The notes: a model not told the origin generated them from the sequence alone. Positions 1-8,804 are shown, counted from the first letter of the stretch. The stretch is DNA of 45,307 nucleotides from CAYPKW01 sp964411425 (GCA_964411425.1 CAYPKW010000017.1:1-45307), one strand, 5' to 3'. Numbers and translations: made by a program.

Positions 1-65
1 CATGAATCGCAATGAGAACGCCGCAACTTAGTGCTTCATCCGGGGAATGCGGGCTCACATGTCTT

Positions 66-141
66 GTCATTCCGAGCGCAGCGAGGGATCCAGATGCCCA
101 CCGGCGGCGAGTCGAGATCCCTCGCGTTCGCTCGGGATGAC
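66..141. repeat. Palindromic intergenic repeat (REP-like)
   Basis: Two imperfect inverted arms of about 25 bases flank a short GC-rich spacer. The left arm (66-90) reads GTCATTCCGAGCGCAGCGAG and continues GGATC. The right arm (116-141) is nearly its reverse complement, differing at a few positions. Palindromes with a CATTCCGAGC...AGCGAGGGATC core are familiar multi-copy intergenic repeats in many proteobacterial genomes. It lies upstream of the first gene, where it could act as an mRNA hairpin. Only one copy is in this window, so repetition is inferred from the motif. Confidence 0.6.
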
Positions 142-252
142 GGCGGCATTGCGACACCACGCCGGGTTGTCACAACTTTGCCGCACCGGGACACGCGGGT
201 CGTTTGCTAACCTGCGCGCGATCGATGACGGTCGCGCTAGGGAGAAGATTCG

Positions 253-732
253 ATGCAGGTTGCGACGCGGGTGTCGAGCCGTTCGGTCGAGCCGGTGGAG
301 CAACTGCACGCCCTTGCCGTCGATGGTCGTCGCACCGCCTGGGACGAGATGGAGCGGGCGCTCTATACGCTGCGCGCCATCCATCTGCGCGTCACCTTGA
401 TGCGTCTCGTGCTGCCCCGCGGTCTCGGCGACGGCGCCGCGATGGCGCGCCGGGTCGCCGCCGACGTTTCCCACTCGAGCATCATGTGCTGCGTGCCGGG
501 AGAGGGCGAGGTGCTGGCGCTCTATGTGGGACCTCGCGCCGCAAGCCGCGTCGGCGACCAGACGGTTGCCGAGACCATGACGCGCCACCTGTTTCAGGCC
601 ATGTGGGCGGCGGGCATGGAGATTTCCGCCGACTGGGCGGAGGTCGCCTTGCAACACGGTTGGACCGACGGGATTGTCGATCTACGCTGCTGGCTGGCGG
701 AACTCTCGGTCGGCCCGGACAAAGTCGCCTGA
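253..732 (+). CDS. Hypothetical protein, 159 aa
   Basis: I do not recognise the family. The start at 253 has a GGAGAAG ribosome-binding site at good spacing, and third-position GC is high across the frame. The protein is soluble, with no signal peptide or membrane segment. It opens with a polar stretch, then an amphipathic helical region rich in Arg and Leu (about residues 25-70), a Cys pair (ICMCC-like, about residue 78) and a Trp-rich C-terminal half. It stands alone: the next gene is convergent (stops 10 bases apart). No function can be assigned from sequence alone. Confidence 0.65.
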   Translation: MQVATRVSSRSVEPVEQLHALAVDGRRTAWDEMERALYTLRAIHLRVTLMRLVLPRGLGDGAAMARRVAADVSHSSIMCCVPGEGEVLALYVGPRAASRVGDQTVAETMTRHLFQAMWAAGMEISADWAEVALQHGWTDGIVDLRCWLAELSVGPDKVA

Positions 733-742
733 GGCTTAGAGC

Positions 743-1213
743 CTATCGCTCGCCGCCGAGCCCTTCCATAGTTACCTCGCCGCTGTCGATGGCGCTCTTG
801 AGCGCGTCCAATCCGGCGGTCATTTCGTCGTAGGATTCTCGCGTCTGGCGCAGTTGGGCGACTTCCGCGCCGGTTGGCAGCCCGCGGCTAATTGCGCCGA
901 GGTCCAGAATGCCGGCCAGGTATCTGGCGCGCAGGCGGGCCACCGCGCGAACCACTTGCTCGATTTCCCCGGCATGCACCCCGGCCAGTGCCTCGCGCGC
1001 CCGATAGCGCGCCATGTGCTGGGCAGCGGCGTTGAGTTGAAATAGGTACTGGCGGGCATTGGCTGGCGCAGGGACATCCGCCGAACTAGGCGGCGCCTCG
1101 TGCCCTCGGTCCGAAGGCGCCGCTGCCATGCGGCGGCCAAAGAGCGACGGCTCGCGCCCTTTCGGATCGCTGACCAGCCGCAGCGCCGCGTTGCCAGGCC
1201 GCGGTAGAGACAT
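743..1213 (-). CDS. Hypothetical protein, 156 aa, helical
   Basis: Unrecognised. I place the start at the ATG at 1213 (MSLPRPGN) because GAGGGG lies six bases upstream; the frame stays open 23 codons further but with poorer composition. The first 55 residues are polar, Pro/Ala-rich and probably disordered. Residues 65-150 look like a helical bundle rich in Ala, Arg and Glu, with repeated alternating hydrophobics. No signal peptide or transmembrane segment is visible. It is convergent with the gene at 253-732. Possibly a cytoplasmic regulator or scaffold, but that is a guess from shape only. Confidence 0.6.
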   Translation of the reverse strand: MSLPRPGNAALRLVSDPKGREPSLFGRRMAAAPSDRGHEAPPSSADVPAPANARQYLFQLNAAAQHMARYRAREALAGVHAGEIEQVVRAVARLRARYLAGILDLGAISRGLPTGAEVAQLRQTRESYDEMTAGLDALKSAIDSGEVTMEGLGGER

Positions 1214-1447
1214 GCCACACCCCTCGGATTCGGTTGGCTCGGGATCGTCCAAGCAAGCCGCGGGCCAGGCCGAGCGACTCACGAAGAGCGAGGGGTTTCA
1301 GTCGATTGCGGTGAGACGAGGCGGCCGGCGGCGGGTCGCTCGGCAGAATTTGCCGCAGTTGCCGACCGCCGCTTTTGCCGTCATTATGCGGGACGGCGAA
1401 TGTGCCCCGGCCGGCTCCCCAGGCCGGATCTAGGGAGGCGGGAACGC

Positions 1448-1612
1448 GTGACCAGCATCTTGACGGGGTTAATCGCCAATTTGCTCGTCCTTGCCTTCCT
1501 GGCATTGTTGGCCACCAAGCTCAACACCGCCCCGCTTTGGATCGTCATTTTCGGCGGTGTCGTGCTGATGGTCGCCGATTTCGTCGGCACGATCAGAGGG
1601 GGCGAAGGCTAG
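1448..1612 (+). CDS. Small two-helix membrane protein, 54 aa
   Basis: A GTG start at 1448 is preceded by a strong GGGAGGCGG ribosome-binding site. The frame is open further upstream, but those codons look non-coding. The short product is almost entirely two hydrophobic helices: residues about 4-22 (ILTGLIANLLVLAFLALLA) and about 28-46 (LWIVIFGGVVLMVADFVG), joined by a short polar turn and ending in a charged tail (TIRGGEG). It should be an inner-membrane hairpin protein. It is convergent with the amidase gene. No family recognised. Confidence 0.55.
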   Translation: MTSILTGLIANLLVLAFLALLATKLNTAPLWIVIFGGVVLMVADFVGTIRGGEG

Positions 1613-1622
1613 CAGGCTGGTG

Positions 1623-2972
1623 CTATCGGGCGACCCGGTTCGCCAGCCAGCGGGCGGTCCTCAGAAGCCGCGCATCGTCACCCTTGGCACCGACCAGTTG
1701 GACGCCGAGCGGCAACCCGGAGGCGCCCGCGAGAATCGGCACGGTGACGGCCGGAACGCCGCACAGAGTCCAAGTCGTGCAAAATACCGGACTGCCGGTC
1801 GAGCCGAGGCCGAGCGGCGCCACCCCGGTCGTCGCCGGGGTCAGGATCGCGTCGAACCAGTGGAATATTTCGTCGAGCAGCGCGGTGAACAGGGGAATAC
1901 TCTCGACCGCTCGATTGTAATCTGTCGCCAGGCAGCGCCGCCCGCGTTCGATCATCTCGCGCAGGCGGGCACTCAGCCGGTCGGCTCCCCGCTCGTATTC
2001 CACTGCGAAGCTGCGGGCAAGATCGGCCTCGAAGATGGTCCGATGGGTGTCGATGGCCTCGGCGAAGATCTCGGGCAACTTCTCCTGCTGGACTTGCGTG
2101 CCGAGCTCCCTGGTCAATTCCCGGAACGCTTCGTCCACCTCCGGCTCCGCCTGGTCCCACACGGGTGACGCGACGAAGGCGAAACGGGGCGGCACCGGCG
2201 GGACCTGGCGCACGGTCTCGACCAAGCGCGGGGACGCTCGCGGCCGCATGTCCGGATCCTGGGGATCGTAGCCCATCAAGGGCTCGGCGAGCAGCGCCAC
2301 GTCCTCGACGGTCCGCGCGAACACGCCGACGTGTTCGAGGGGACGGGATTGGCGCAGGGCGCCGTGTCGCGAGATCAGCCCGTGGCTCGGCTTGAAGCCG
2401 CAGATCCCGCAGTACGATGCCGGGCGTATGGTCGAACCGTTGCTCTGGGAGCCGAGCGCAAGGGGTACCATGAACGCGGCCACCGCCGCCGCCGAGCCGC
2501 TCGAGGAGCCACCGGGGGTCCGCTTCGGATCGTGCGGGTTCGTGGTCTTGCCGGGCTGGTAAACCGCGAGCTCGGTCGTCACCGTCTTGCCGAGGATGAT
2601 CGCGCCCGCTTGACGAAGAGCCGAAACCACCGTCGCGTCCCCGATCGGCCGCCGGCCCGCGTGCAACACCGTACCGTTCTCGGTCGGCATGTCGGCGGTG
2701 TCGAAGCTGTCCTTGATGCCGACCGGGATGCCGTGCAGCGGTCCGAGCGGCCGGCCTTCCTTGCGCGCCCGGTCCGCCGCGCGGGCCTGCCGCATAGCGT
2801 GCTCAGGGTCGAGAAAGGCCCAGGCGCCGACCGTGTCCTCGAGCTCGCCGATCCGGTCGAGGCAGGCGGCAACCAACTCTTCGGCAGTGACCTTGCCCGA
2901 ACCGATCGCCGAGATTGCCTCGGCCGCGGTCATATGTACCGTTTGCGAGGCTTCGCCCGTCACTGCTCTCAC
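1623..2972 (-). CDS. Amidase-signature hydrolase
   Basis: Amidase-signature family enzyme that hydrolyses a carboxamide (or aryl amide/ester) with a Ser-cisSer-Lys triad. The lysine is in GIKDSFD (about residue 87), the cis-serine in the Gly/Ser-rich PGGSSSGSAAA motif (about 156) and the nucleophile in SNGSTIRPAS (about 180). About 449 aa is normal for the family. I chose the GTG at 2972 because it forms a TAGTG overlap with the dctM stop, suggesting coupled translation. An ATG at 2933 (MTAAEA) is an alternative with no better ribosome site. It ends the TRAP operon dctP-dctQ-dctM, so it probably acts on the imported compound or a derivative. Substrate unknown. Confidence 0.9.
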   Translation of the reverse strand: MRAVTGEASQTVHMTAAEAISAIGSGKVTAEELVAACLDRIGELEDTVGAWAFLDPEHAMRQARAADRARKEGRPLGPLHGIPVGIKDSFDTADMPTENGTVLHAGRRPIGDATVVSALRQAGAIILGKTVTTELAVYQPGKTTNPHDPKRTPGGSSSGSAAAVAAFMVPLALGSQSNGSTIRPASYCGICGFKPSHGLISRHGALRQSRPLEHVGVFARTVEDVALLAEPLMGYDPQDPDMRPRASPRLVETVRQVPPVPPRFAFVASPVWDQAEPEVDEAFRELTRELGTQVQQEKLPEIFAEAIDTHRTIFEADLARSFAVEYERGADRLSARLREMIERGRRCLATDYNRAVESIPLFTALLDEIFHWFDAILTPATTGVAPLGLGSTGSPVFCTTWTLCGVPAVTVPILAGASGLPLGVQLVGAKGDDARLLRTARWLANRVAR

Positions 2973-4294
2973 TACCTGCCATAGAGAACGTCGGGCAGCC
3001 ACAGCGCCAGGCCCGGGAAGACGTAGAGAACGATCATGGCGACGATCACCAGGGCCATGAACGGCATGACGCCGCGGAAGATTTGCGAGAGCTCGATCTG
3101 CGGCGGCGCCACTCCTTTGAGGTAGAAGGCGGCCATGGCGACCGGCGGCGACAGGAACGCCGTCTGGAGATTGAGGGCCACGAGGATGCCGAACACCACC
3201 GGGTCGATCCCGAAGGGCTGCAACAATGGCAGGAAGATCGGCACGAAGATGATGATGATCTCAGTCCACTCGAGCGGCCAGCCGAGCAGAAAGATGATGA
3301 ACTGGGTGAGGACCAGAAACATGAGGGGGGACAGGTTGAGGCTCAGGACCCAGTCCCCGATCAGGGCCTGGCCGCCGAGGTAGGCGAACACCGAGGCGAA
3401 GGTCCACGAACCGACGAAGAGATAGCATACCATCGCCGTCGTTCGCGCCGTCAGGAACACGGCCTCCCGCAGGCGCTCCCAGGTGAGCGCGCGATAGGCC
3501 GCGGCCAGGATGAGCGCGCCCAGCGCGCCGACCGCGGCGGCCTCCGAAGGCGTGGCCAGGCCGAAGACGATCGCGCCCAGCACCGCCATGATGAGCACCG
3601 CCAGGGGGAAAAACGACGTGAGTAGCCGCCTGAACAGCTCCCCCAGCGGGATTGTCGTTTCCTCCTTAGGAAGCTTGGGCGCCAGCTTCGGATTAAGGAC
3701 CGCCCGGACGATCACGTACAGCATGTAAAAGCCCGCGAGCATGAGGCCCGGGAGAAATGCGCCAGCATAGAGCCTGACCACCGAGACGCCCGCCGTCGCC
3801 CCGTAGACGATCAGCAGAATGCTCGGCGGAATGAGGATGCCGAGACAGCCGCCGGCGCACACCACGCCGGCGGAAAGCTTGACATCGTACCCGGCCTTGA
3901 GCATGGCCGGAAAGGCGAGCAGGCCCATCAGGGTGACGACGGCGCCGACGATGCCGGTCGCCGTGGCGAACATGGCGCAGGTCGCGAGCGTCGCCACCGC
4001 GAGCGAGGCGGGCACCCCGCGGGCCGCGATCTGCAGGGTGTAAAATAATCGGTCGAGGATGTTGGCGCGCTCGACGACGTAGCCGATGAACAGGAAGAGC
4101 GGCACCGCGACGAGTACGTCGTTGGCCATGATGTCGTAAGTGTTCTGGACGACCAGGCTGAAGATGCGGTCGTCCATGGCGTAGTAGCCGAAGAACACGC
4201 CCATGGCGAGGAGCGTGAAGGCGATGGGGAAGCCGAGGAAGATCGTGACGACGAACAGCGCCAGCATCAGGACGCCGATCTGGGGATCGGTCAT
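2972..4294 (-). CDS. dctM: TRAP transporter large permease, DctM family
   Basis: Large membrane subunit (440 aa) of a tripartite ATP-independent periplasmic transporter, the 12-helix component that uses an ion gradient for uptake. The ATG at 4294 (MTDPQIG) overlaps the dctQ stop as ATGA; an upstream extension of the frame is antisense noise. The sequence is hydrophobic throughout, with the characteristic DctM pattern: VAVPLFLFIGYVVERA near residue 55, a Gly-rich GVVCAGGCLGILIPPS segment near 150, and a late LPLLQPFGIDPVVFGIL motif. Neighbours are dctP, dctQ and an amidase. Confidence 0.95.
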   Translation of the reverse strand: MTDPQIGVLMLALFVVTIFLGFPIAFTLLAMGVFFGYYAMDDRIFSLVVQNTYDIMANDVLVAVPLFLFIGYVVERANILDRLFYTLQIAARGVPASLAVATLATCAMFATATGIVGAVVTLMGLLAFPAMLKAGYDVKLSAGVVCAGGCLGILIPPSILLIVYGATAGVSVVRLYAGAFLPGLMLAGFYMLYVIVRAVLNPKLAPKLPKEETTIPLGELFRRLLTSFFPLAVLIMAVLGAIVFGLATPSEAAAVGALGALILAAAYRALTWERLREAVFLTARTTAMVCYLFVGSWTFASVFAYLGGQALIGDWVLSLNLSPLMFLVLTQFIIFLLGWPLEWTEIIIIFVPIFLPLLQPFGIDPVVFGILVALNLQTAFLSPPVAMAAFYLKGVAPPQIELSQIFRGVMPFMALVIVAMIVLYVFPGLALWLPDVLYGR

Positions 4295-4881
4295 GGGCCG
4301 GTTCCCTTGAGCTTGGCGAGGTCCTCGCGCTCGTGCAGGATCACGCTCTCCGTCTCCTCGACGTCGTGCAGGCGCGCCGGCCATTGCCCGGTCTTCAGGC
4401 AGCGCACGCACCGGATCATTTCGGAGACGCCCTGGAGAAACAGGATCGTGCCGGCGATCGGGATGAGGGCCTTCGACGGGAAGATCGGAACGCCCGCCGG
4501 GCTATTGCTGCTCACCTCCTGGAACCCCCACGACCTATGCGCGTAAACGTACCCGGAGTAGATGAGCGCGATGACGCCAGGGAAGTAGAATGCGATGTAC
4601 AAGACGAGGTCGATGGCCGCCTGGGTGCGGTTCGCCAACAGTCGGAAAACGACGTCGCAACGCACGTGGCCATTGCGCGACAAGGTGTAGCCGCCGGCCA
4701 TGATGAAAAGGGCGCCGTACATGATGTAGCTGACGTCATAGGCCCAGGACGTCGGCGCGCGCAGGGCGTAGCGCACGAACACCTCGTAGCTGACCGCGAA
4801 GGTGAGAATGAGAATGCACCAGGAGAACGACTTCCCCATCCACATGCTGAGACGGTCAATGAAATAGAGGAATTTCTCCAT
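4291..4881 (-). CDS. dctQ: TRAP transporter small permease, DctQ family
   Basis: Small four-helix membrane subunit (196 aa) that pairs with DctM. The ATG at 4881 (MEKFLYFIDRLS) is preceded by GGGGGAC. Membrane segments lie near residues 17-37, 50-70, 85-108 and 135-155, with the family feature of a W-x-Y-D-V-S-Y segment (TSWAYDVSYIMYG) after helix 1. The C-terminal 40 residues form a charged cytoplasmic tail, slightly long for the family. Its length and long loop with PIFPSKALIP fit the DctQ type that goes with TakP-like binding proteins. It overlaps dctM by four bases. Confidence 0.92.
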   Translation of the reverse strand: MEKFLYFIDRLSMWMGKSFSWCILILTFAVSYEVFVRYALRAPTSWAYDVSYIMYGALFIMAGGYTLSRNGHVRCDVVFRLLANRTQAAIDLVLYIAFYFPGVIALIYSGYVYAHRSWGFQEVSSNSPAGVPIFPSKALIPIAGTILFLQGVSEMIRCVRCLKTGQWPARLHDVEETESVILHEREDLAKLKGTGP

Positions 4882-4980
4882 GCGTCCCCCGTTCCCCCGC
4901 ACGGCCGCGCCCAACGCCGGCGGGGCGGCGTTGCCGCCGCCCCTCGTCGCTGTCAGCGCGATCGCCAGCGCGCCGCCGGC

Positions 4981-6144
4981 TCAGAAGCCGAGCGGGCCGA
5001 AGTTTCGTTCGTAGCCGCGCCTGAAGTCGGCGGCGTTGATCAGCTCGTAGTAGACGACGCGCTTGGCCCACGCCATCTGCGAATCCACGACCTTCTTGAA
5101 GAACGGGTCCTTGGTCAGTTCCGCCACTAGCTTGTCCCAAGCCACGAGCTGGGCGTCGAACACCGACTCCGGCGTGCGGTAGACGCTGACGCCGTGCTCG
5201 TTGACGAGCTTCTCGAGGTCGCGCGAATAGTAATCCAGCGCTTTCCAGTAGTTGGTCGAGGAAGCCGCCTCTGCCCCGTAGCGCAGGATCGCCTGGTGCT
5301 CCGCCGGCAGCGAGTCGAACTTCGTCTTGTTGAACATGATCTCGAAGAACTCCATCGCCTGATGGTAGCTGCCCAGCATGTAGATCTTGCTCACGTCCTG
5401 GGCGCCGAACCGGCTGTCGGAGGTCGGGTTGTTGAACTCGAAGGCATCGATCACGCCGCGCTCGAGGGCCGGGACGATCTCGCCGCCGGGAAGCTGGGTG
5501 ACGGCGGCGCCCATCTCTTGGAACAGGTCGGCGGCCAACCCCACGGTGCGGTACTTGAGGCCCTTGAAGTCGTCGGCGGATTCGATTTTCTTCTTGAACC
5601 AGCCGAGCGGCTGGGTCGGCATCGGCAGGGCGAAGAAGCCGACGACGTTGAGGCCGAGGATCTGTTGAACGAGCTCCAGATACAGCTCGTACCCGCCGCC
5701 GTAATGGATCCAGCCCAGGGTCTGCGCGGCGTTGGCCCCGGTGATCGGGCCCGAACCGAACAGCGAGGCGGCCTTGTTCTTGCCGTACCAGTAGACGGGC
5801 ACCGTGTGGGCGGCGTCGAGCACGCCCGAGTGGACGGCGTCCTGGACGCTGAACGGCTTCACCACCGCGCCGCCCAGCAGATAATCGATCTTCAGCCGGC
5901 CGCCCGCCATCTCGTTGACGCGCTTCACGTAATCTTCGGCCATTTCGTTGAACACGTCGGTGCCGGACCACGAACCCTGCATCTTGAGGACGGTGGTTTC
6001 GGCCCGCGACACGTTGGGCGCGGCGATGGTGGCCGCCGCGCCGGCGGTCACAACGGCGGCACCCCTCAAGAACCTCCGGCGCGATGCCCCCGCATCGGCC
6101 TCCGTACGGGCGGCGATGCGCTTCTTCCTCTTCACCTCGAACAT
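4981..6144 (-). CDS. dctP: TRAP transporter substrate-binding protein, TakP-like, Tat-exported
   Basis: Periplasmic solute receptor (387 aa) of the TRAP system. The start at 6144 has a GGGAGGT ribosome site. A twin-arginine leader is clear (SRRRFLRGAA, about residue 22) with cleavage after NVSRA. The mature part has the TakP/FcbT1-type layout: MQGSWSGTD at the N-terminus, PVYWYGKNKA, a KGLKYRTVGLAADLF segment (the Arg is the usual carboxylate clamp position) and PGGEIVPALERGVIDAFEF. Relatives of this type bind 2-oxo acids or other carboxylates, often as dimers with a cation, so a carboxylate ligand is inferred. It heads dctP-dctQ-dctM-amidase; the 207 bases upstream probably hold the promoter. 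Confidence 0.93.
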   Translation of the reverse strand: MFEVKRKKRIAARTEADAGASRRRFLRGAAVVTAGAAATIAAPNVSRAETTVLKMQGSWSGTDVFNEMAEDYVKRVNEMAGGRLKIDYLLGGAVVKPFSVQDAVHSGVLDAAHTVPVYWYGKNKAASLFGSGPITGANAAQTLGWIHYGGGYELYLELVQQILGLNVVGFFALPMPTQPLGWFKKKIESADDFKGLKYRTVGLAADLFQEMGAAVTQLPGGEIVPALERGVIDAFEFNNPTSDSRFGAQDVSKIYMLGSYHQAMEFFEIMFNKTKFDSLPAEHQAILRYGAEAASSTNYWKALDYYSRDLEKLVNEHGVSVYRTPESVFDAQLVAWDKLVAELTKDPFFKKVVDSQMAWAKRVVYYELINAADFRRGYERNFGPLGF

Positions 6145-6351
6145 TGACTTGACCTCCCTTTTAAGACGAGCGGCGCTGGCGATGTGCGGATACCGCGGTC
6201 TGCCCACACTTTGGCTACGCGGAATCGCACGATCTCATGATGCGCAACTCGTGCCTGCCTAGAGACAATACCACTTTCTCGGCTCTAGCGTAAACGGGGA
6301 CGTCCGGTGCCAAAGATAACGATATCGTCGAGCCAAAGTAGCGACTTGGGT

Positions 6352-7125
6352 TCAATCCCGATAGCCGGGGTCGATCCGGTCGATGAGGCGGATGAGGGCC
6401 GACCAGGGCAGGTCGGCGCCGTCCACCGGCCCCATCGTGGGCCCCTCGCCGTTGTACTGGCGCTCGGCGTATTCGCAGACCTCCGCCGGCGGCAGGACGA
6501 GTTCGGCGCCGGTGGCCTGGGCGGTCACTTGCACCTCGCAGGAGCGCTCCAGGTAGTACATCAGCATGAATGCCTCGGCGATGCTGCGTCCCGCGGTGAG
6601 CAGCCCGTGGTTGCGCAGTATCATGACGTACTTGTCGCCGAGATCGGCGACCAGGCGCCGGCGCTCCTCCAGGTCCTCGGCGATCCCTTCGTAGTCGTGG
6701 TAGGCGACGCGGCCGTAAAACTGAAGGGCGAACTGGTTGAGTGGCAGCAGGCCGCAGGCCAGCGACGACACGGCGACCCCGGCGCGGGTATGGGTGTGCA
6801 GGACGCACCGAACGTCCGGCCTGGCGGCGTGGATCGCGCTATGGATCACGAATCCGGCGTAGTTGACACCGTGCCCCTGTTCGCCCACCGGTTCGCCGTC
6901 GAGGTCGATCTTCACCAGGTTCGAGGCCGCGATCTCCTCGAACATGAGACCATAGGGATTGATCAGGAAATGGTCCTTCGTCCCCGGCACGCGGGCCGAG
7001 ATGTGGGTGTAGACGAGGTCCGTCATGCGGAAATGCGCGATCAGCCGGTAGCAGGCGGCCAGCTCGACGCGGGCCGCCCATTCCGACTTGTCGAAGGCGA
7101 TGCGGGGCTGGGCGATCGTTTTCAT
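6352..7125 (-). CDS. Class II aldolase/adducin family protein
   Basis: Zinc-dependent class II aldolase/adducin fold (257 aa, normal length). The start at 7125 follows GAGAGAGG. Visible features: TDLVYTHISARVPG near residue 35, the N-x-Y-G-L-M-F-E-E motif near 57, the metal-binding HTHTRAG at about 111-117 and the distal histidine in LRNHGLLTAG near 172. Family members include fuculose/ribulose-phosphate aldolases and epimerases and many uncharacterised decarboxylase-like enzymes; this one belongs to the uncharacterised bacterial set. It lies upstream of dctP on the same strand with 207 bases between, so it may belong to the same catabolic unit. Exact substrate unknown. Confidence 0.9.
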   Translation of the reverse strand: MKTIAQPRIAFDKSEWAARVELAACYRLIAHFRMTDLVYTHISARVPGTKDHFLINPYGLMFEEIAASNLVKIDLDGEPVGEQGHGVNYAGFVIHSAIHAARPDVRCVLHTHTRAGVAVSSLACGLLPLNQFALQFYGRVAYHDYEGIAEDLEERRRLVADLGDKYVMILRNHGLLTAGRSIAEAFMLMYYLERSCEVQVTAQATGAELVLPPAEVCEYAERQYNGEGPTMGPVDGADLPWSALIRLIDRIDPGYRD

Positions 7126-7250
7126 GGACCTCTCTCCGGCGTCCGCGGCAGGCCGGCGCCTGGCGGGGACGCATTGTGGCCCATTCGGGAACGATTGAGA
7201 AGCGGCAAGGGGGCGGGGACGGGATATGATCGCGCTGGACAGGGCGCCGC

Positions 7251-8006
7251 ATGACCCGCCAACTGCGCATAGTCGCCGGATTCCTCGCCTGCGCCGCGGC
7301 GTTGGCGGCTGGGCCCGCGGCCGCGCAAGCGCCGGTCGAATTGGAGCTGGTGCTGGCGGTCGATTCGTCGGGCAGTGTCAGCGACAAGGAGTTCGACTTG
7401 CAGACGCTGGGCACGGCCGCCGCGTTCCGCGATCCGGCGGTGATCGCGGCGATCGAACGGCTGGGCGGCAACGGCATCGTCGTCGCGGTCGTGCAATGGT
7501 CGAGCCCGGGCCATCAGGTGTTGGCGCTGGACTGGACGGCGGTGCGCGACGCCGCGTCGGCAGCCAGGCTCGCCCAGCGCATCGAACGCACCCCTCGACT
7601 CATCTTGGGCGAGACCGCGATCGACGGGGCGCTGAAGTTCTCCAGCCGCCTCATCGCCGGGAACGGATACGAAGGTCGGCGCAAGGCGATCGACGTTTCG
7701 GGCGACGGACGCTCCAACTGGGGCGGACGCCCGAACCGAGCCCGCGATCAGGCGGTGGCCGCACGCATTACGGTGAACGGATTGGCGATTCTCAACGAGC
7801 AGCACGACCTGGCGGACTATTACCGCCGGTACGTGATCGGCGGGCCAGGCGCGTTCGTGTTGAGCGCCGACGACTATGGCGACTTCGCCCGCGCCATGCG
7901 CCTGAAGCTGTTGCAGGAGATCGCCGGCGCGCCGATCGTCCGCGCTCCTAATCGCGCACCGCCTGGCGCCCGGCGTTATTTTGCTTTTGCGGGCGGGTTG
8001 GACTAG
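7251..8006 (+). CDS. DUF1194 (von Willebrand A-like) secreted protein
   Basis: 251 aa with a Sec signal peptide (MTRQLRIVAGFLACAAALAA, cleavage near AAAQA at residue 25) followed directly by a von Willebrand factor A-like domain. The metal-adhesion (MIDAS) start is seen as LAVDSSGSVSDKEF at about 34-47. Later landmarks GETAIDGALKF, AIDVSGDGRSNWGG and VNGLAILNE match the DUF1194 family, whose members are common next to each other or alone in Alphaproteobacteria. It is predicted to be periplasmic or extracellular and to bind a divalent cation. Role unknown. It is divergent from the aldolase gene. Confidence 0.88.
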   Translation: MTRQLRIVAGFLACAAALAAGPAAAQAPVELELVLAVDSSGSVSDKEFDLQTLGTAAAFRDPAVIAAIERLGGNGIVVAVVQWSSPGHQVLALDWTAVRDAASAARLAQRIERTPRLILGETAIDGALKFSSRLIAGNGYEGRRKAIDVSGDGRSNWGGRPNRARDQAVAARITVNGLAILNEQHDLADYYRRYVIGGPGAFVLSADDYGDFARAMRLKLLQEIAGAPIVRAPNRAPPGARRYFAFAGGLD

Positions 8007-8016
8007 CGTTTCGCAA

Positions 8017-8208
8017 ATGATCGAAATCATCATCGAGCGTTGGACCGGTCTCGATGGAACCACGGACTACCGTTGGTCGGTCTGGATCGACGGCCGGCGC
8101 GCGCAGATGGGCGGGCCGCACGGCACGAGCGAGGAATCGGAGCACGAGGCCCTGGCATTTTGCCGGCTGGCGCTCAACCGCGATCCGGATCGGGTGACCA
8201 GGCTCTAA
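8017..8208 (+). CDS. Small hypothetical protein, 63 aa
   Basis: Small acidic-to-neutral soluble protein beginning MIEIIIERW at 8017; the frame is open 12 codons further upstream, within the end of the previous gene. The centre reads RWSVWIDGRRAQMGGPH, an alternating pattern consistent with beta strands, followed by a helical C-terminus. Its stop codon abuts the ATG of the nitroreductase (TAA then ATG), so the two are almost certainly cotranscribed and translationally linked. No family recognised with confidence. Confidence 0.65.
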   Translation: MIEIIIERWTGLDGTTDYRWSVWIDGRRAQMGGPHGTSEESEHEALAFCRLALNRDPDRVTRL

Positions 8209-8775
8209 ATGGATGCGCTGACGGCCCTGCTGACTCGAACCAGCCCGGTCAAGCTGACCGGGCCGGGCCCGACGCGGGTCGAACTGCGCGGCATGCTGGA
8301 GGCGGCGCTGCGCGCTCCCGATCACGGCCGCCTCAGGCCGTGGCGCTTCATCGTCGTGACGGGCCCGGCGCGCGAGCGGCTGGGCGAGGTCTTGGCCGAG
8401 GCCTTGCGCCGGCGCGATCCGGGCGCGCCGGAGCCGCTGCTGCAAAAGGAGCGCGGCAAACCGCTGCGCGCCCCCGTCGTGGTGGTGGTGGTCGCGAGCG
8501 TCGTGCCCGACCATCCCAAGATTCCGCGCGTCGAGCAGCTCATCTCGGCCGGCACGGCGGCGCAGAACCTGCAACTCGCGGCGCATGCGACGGGTTTCGG
8601 CTGCATGTGGCGGACCGGGCCCGCGGCCTACGATCCGGCGGTCAAGAACGCGCTCGGCCTCGCCGCCAGCGACGAGATCGTGGGTTTCATGCACATCGGC
8701 AACGTGGATACGCCCGGCGTCGCGAAGCCGGCGCACGCGGAAGCGCACATCGTGGACTGGCCGCCGGACTCCTAA
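8209..8775 (+). CDS. Nitroreductase family protein, YdjA-like
   Basis: Small FMN-dependent nitroreductase-fold oxidoreductase (188 aa), closest in layout to the YdjA subgroup. Landmarks: APDHGRLRPWRFIVV near residue 32 (FMN-phosphate and ring contacts), RAPVVVVVVASVV in the centre, EQLISAGTAAQNLQLAAHATGFGCMWRTG near 105-133 and the C-terminal GFMHIGN. It would reduce nitro compounds, quinones or similar using NAD(P)H as a homodimer in the cytoplasm; the natural substrate is unknown. Its start directly follows the stop of the 63-aa gene. An FNR-type box begins 30 bases after its stop. Confidence 0.92.
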   Translation: MDALTALLTRTSPVKLTGPGPTRVELRGMLEAALRAPDHGRLRPWRFIVVTGPARERLGEVLAEALRRRDPGAPEPLLQKERGKPLRAPVVVVVVASVVPDHPKIPRVEQLISAGTAAQNLQLAAHATGFGCMWRTGPAAYDPAVKNALGLAASDEIVGFMHIGNVDTPGVAKPAHAEAHIVDWPPDS

Positions 8776-8804
8776 AGTACCGGCCGGTTCGCCCGCAGGC
8801 GCGT

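Noticed and set aside
2915..3625. 236-codon plus-strand frame rich in Asp, Glu, His and Arg
   Set aside because: Antisense of dctM; low-complexity charged product typical of the reverse of a membrane-protein gene.
6319..6328. ACGATATCGT palindrome between aldolase and dctP genes as an operator
   Set aside because: Only ten bases, within reach of chance for a window of this size; no second copy or promoter context supports it.
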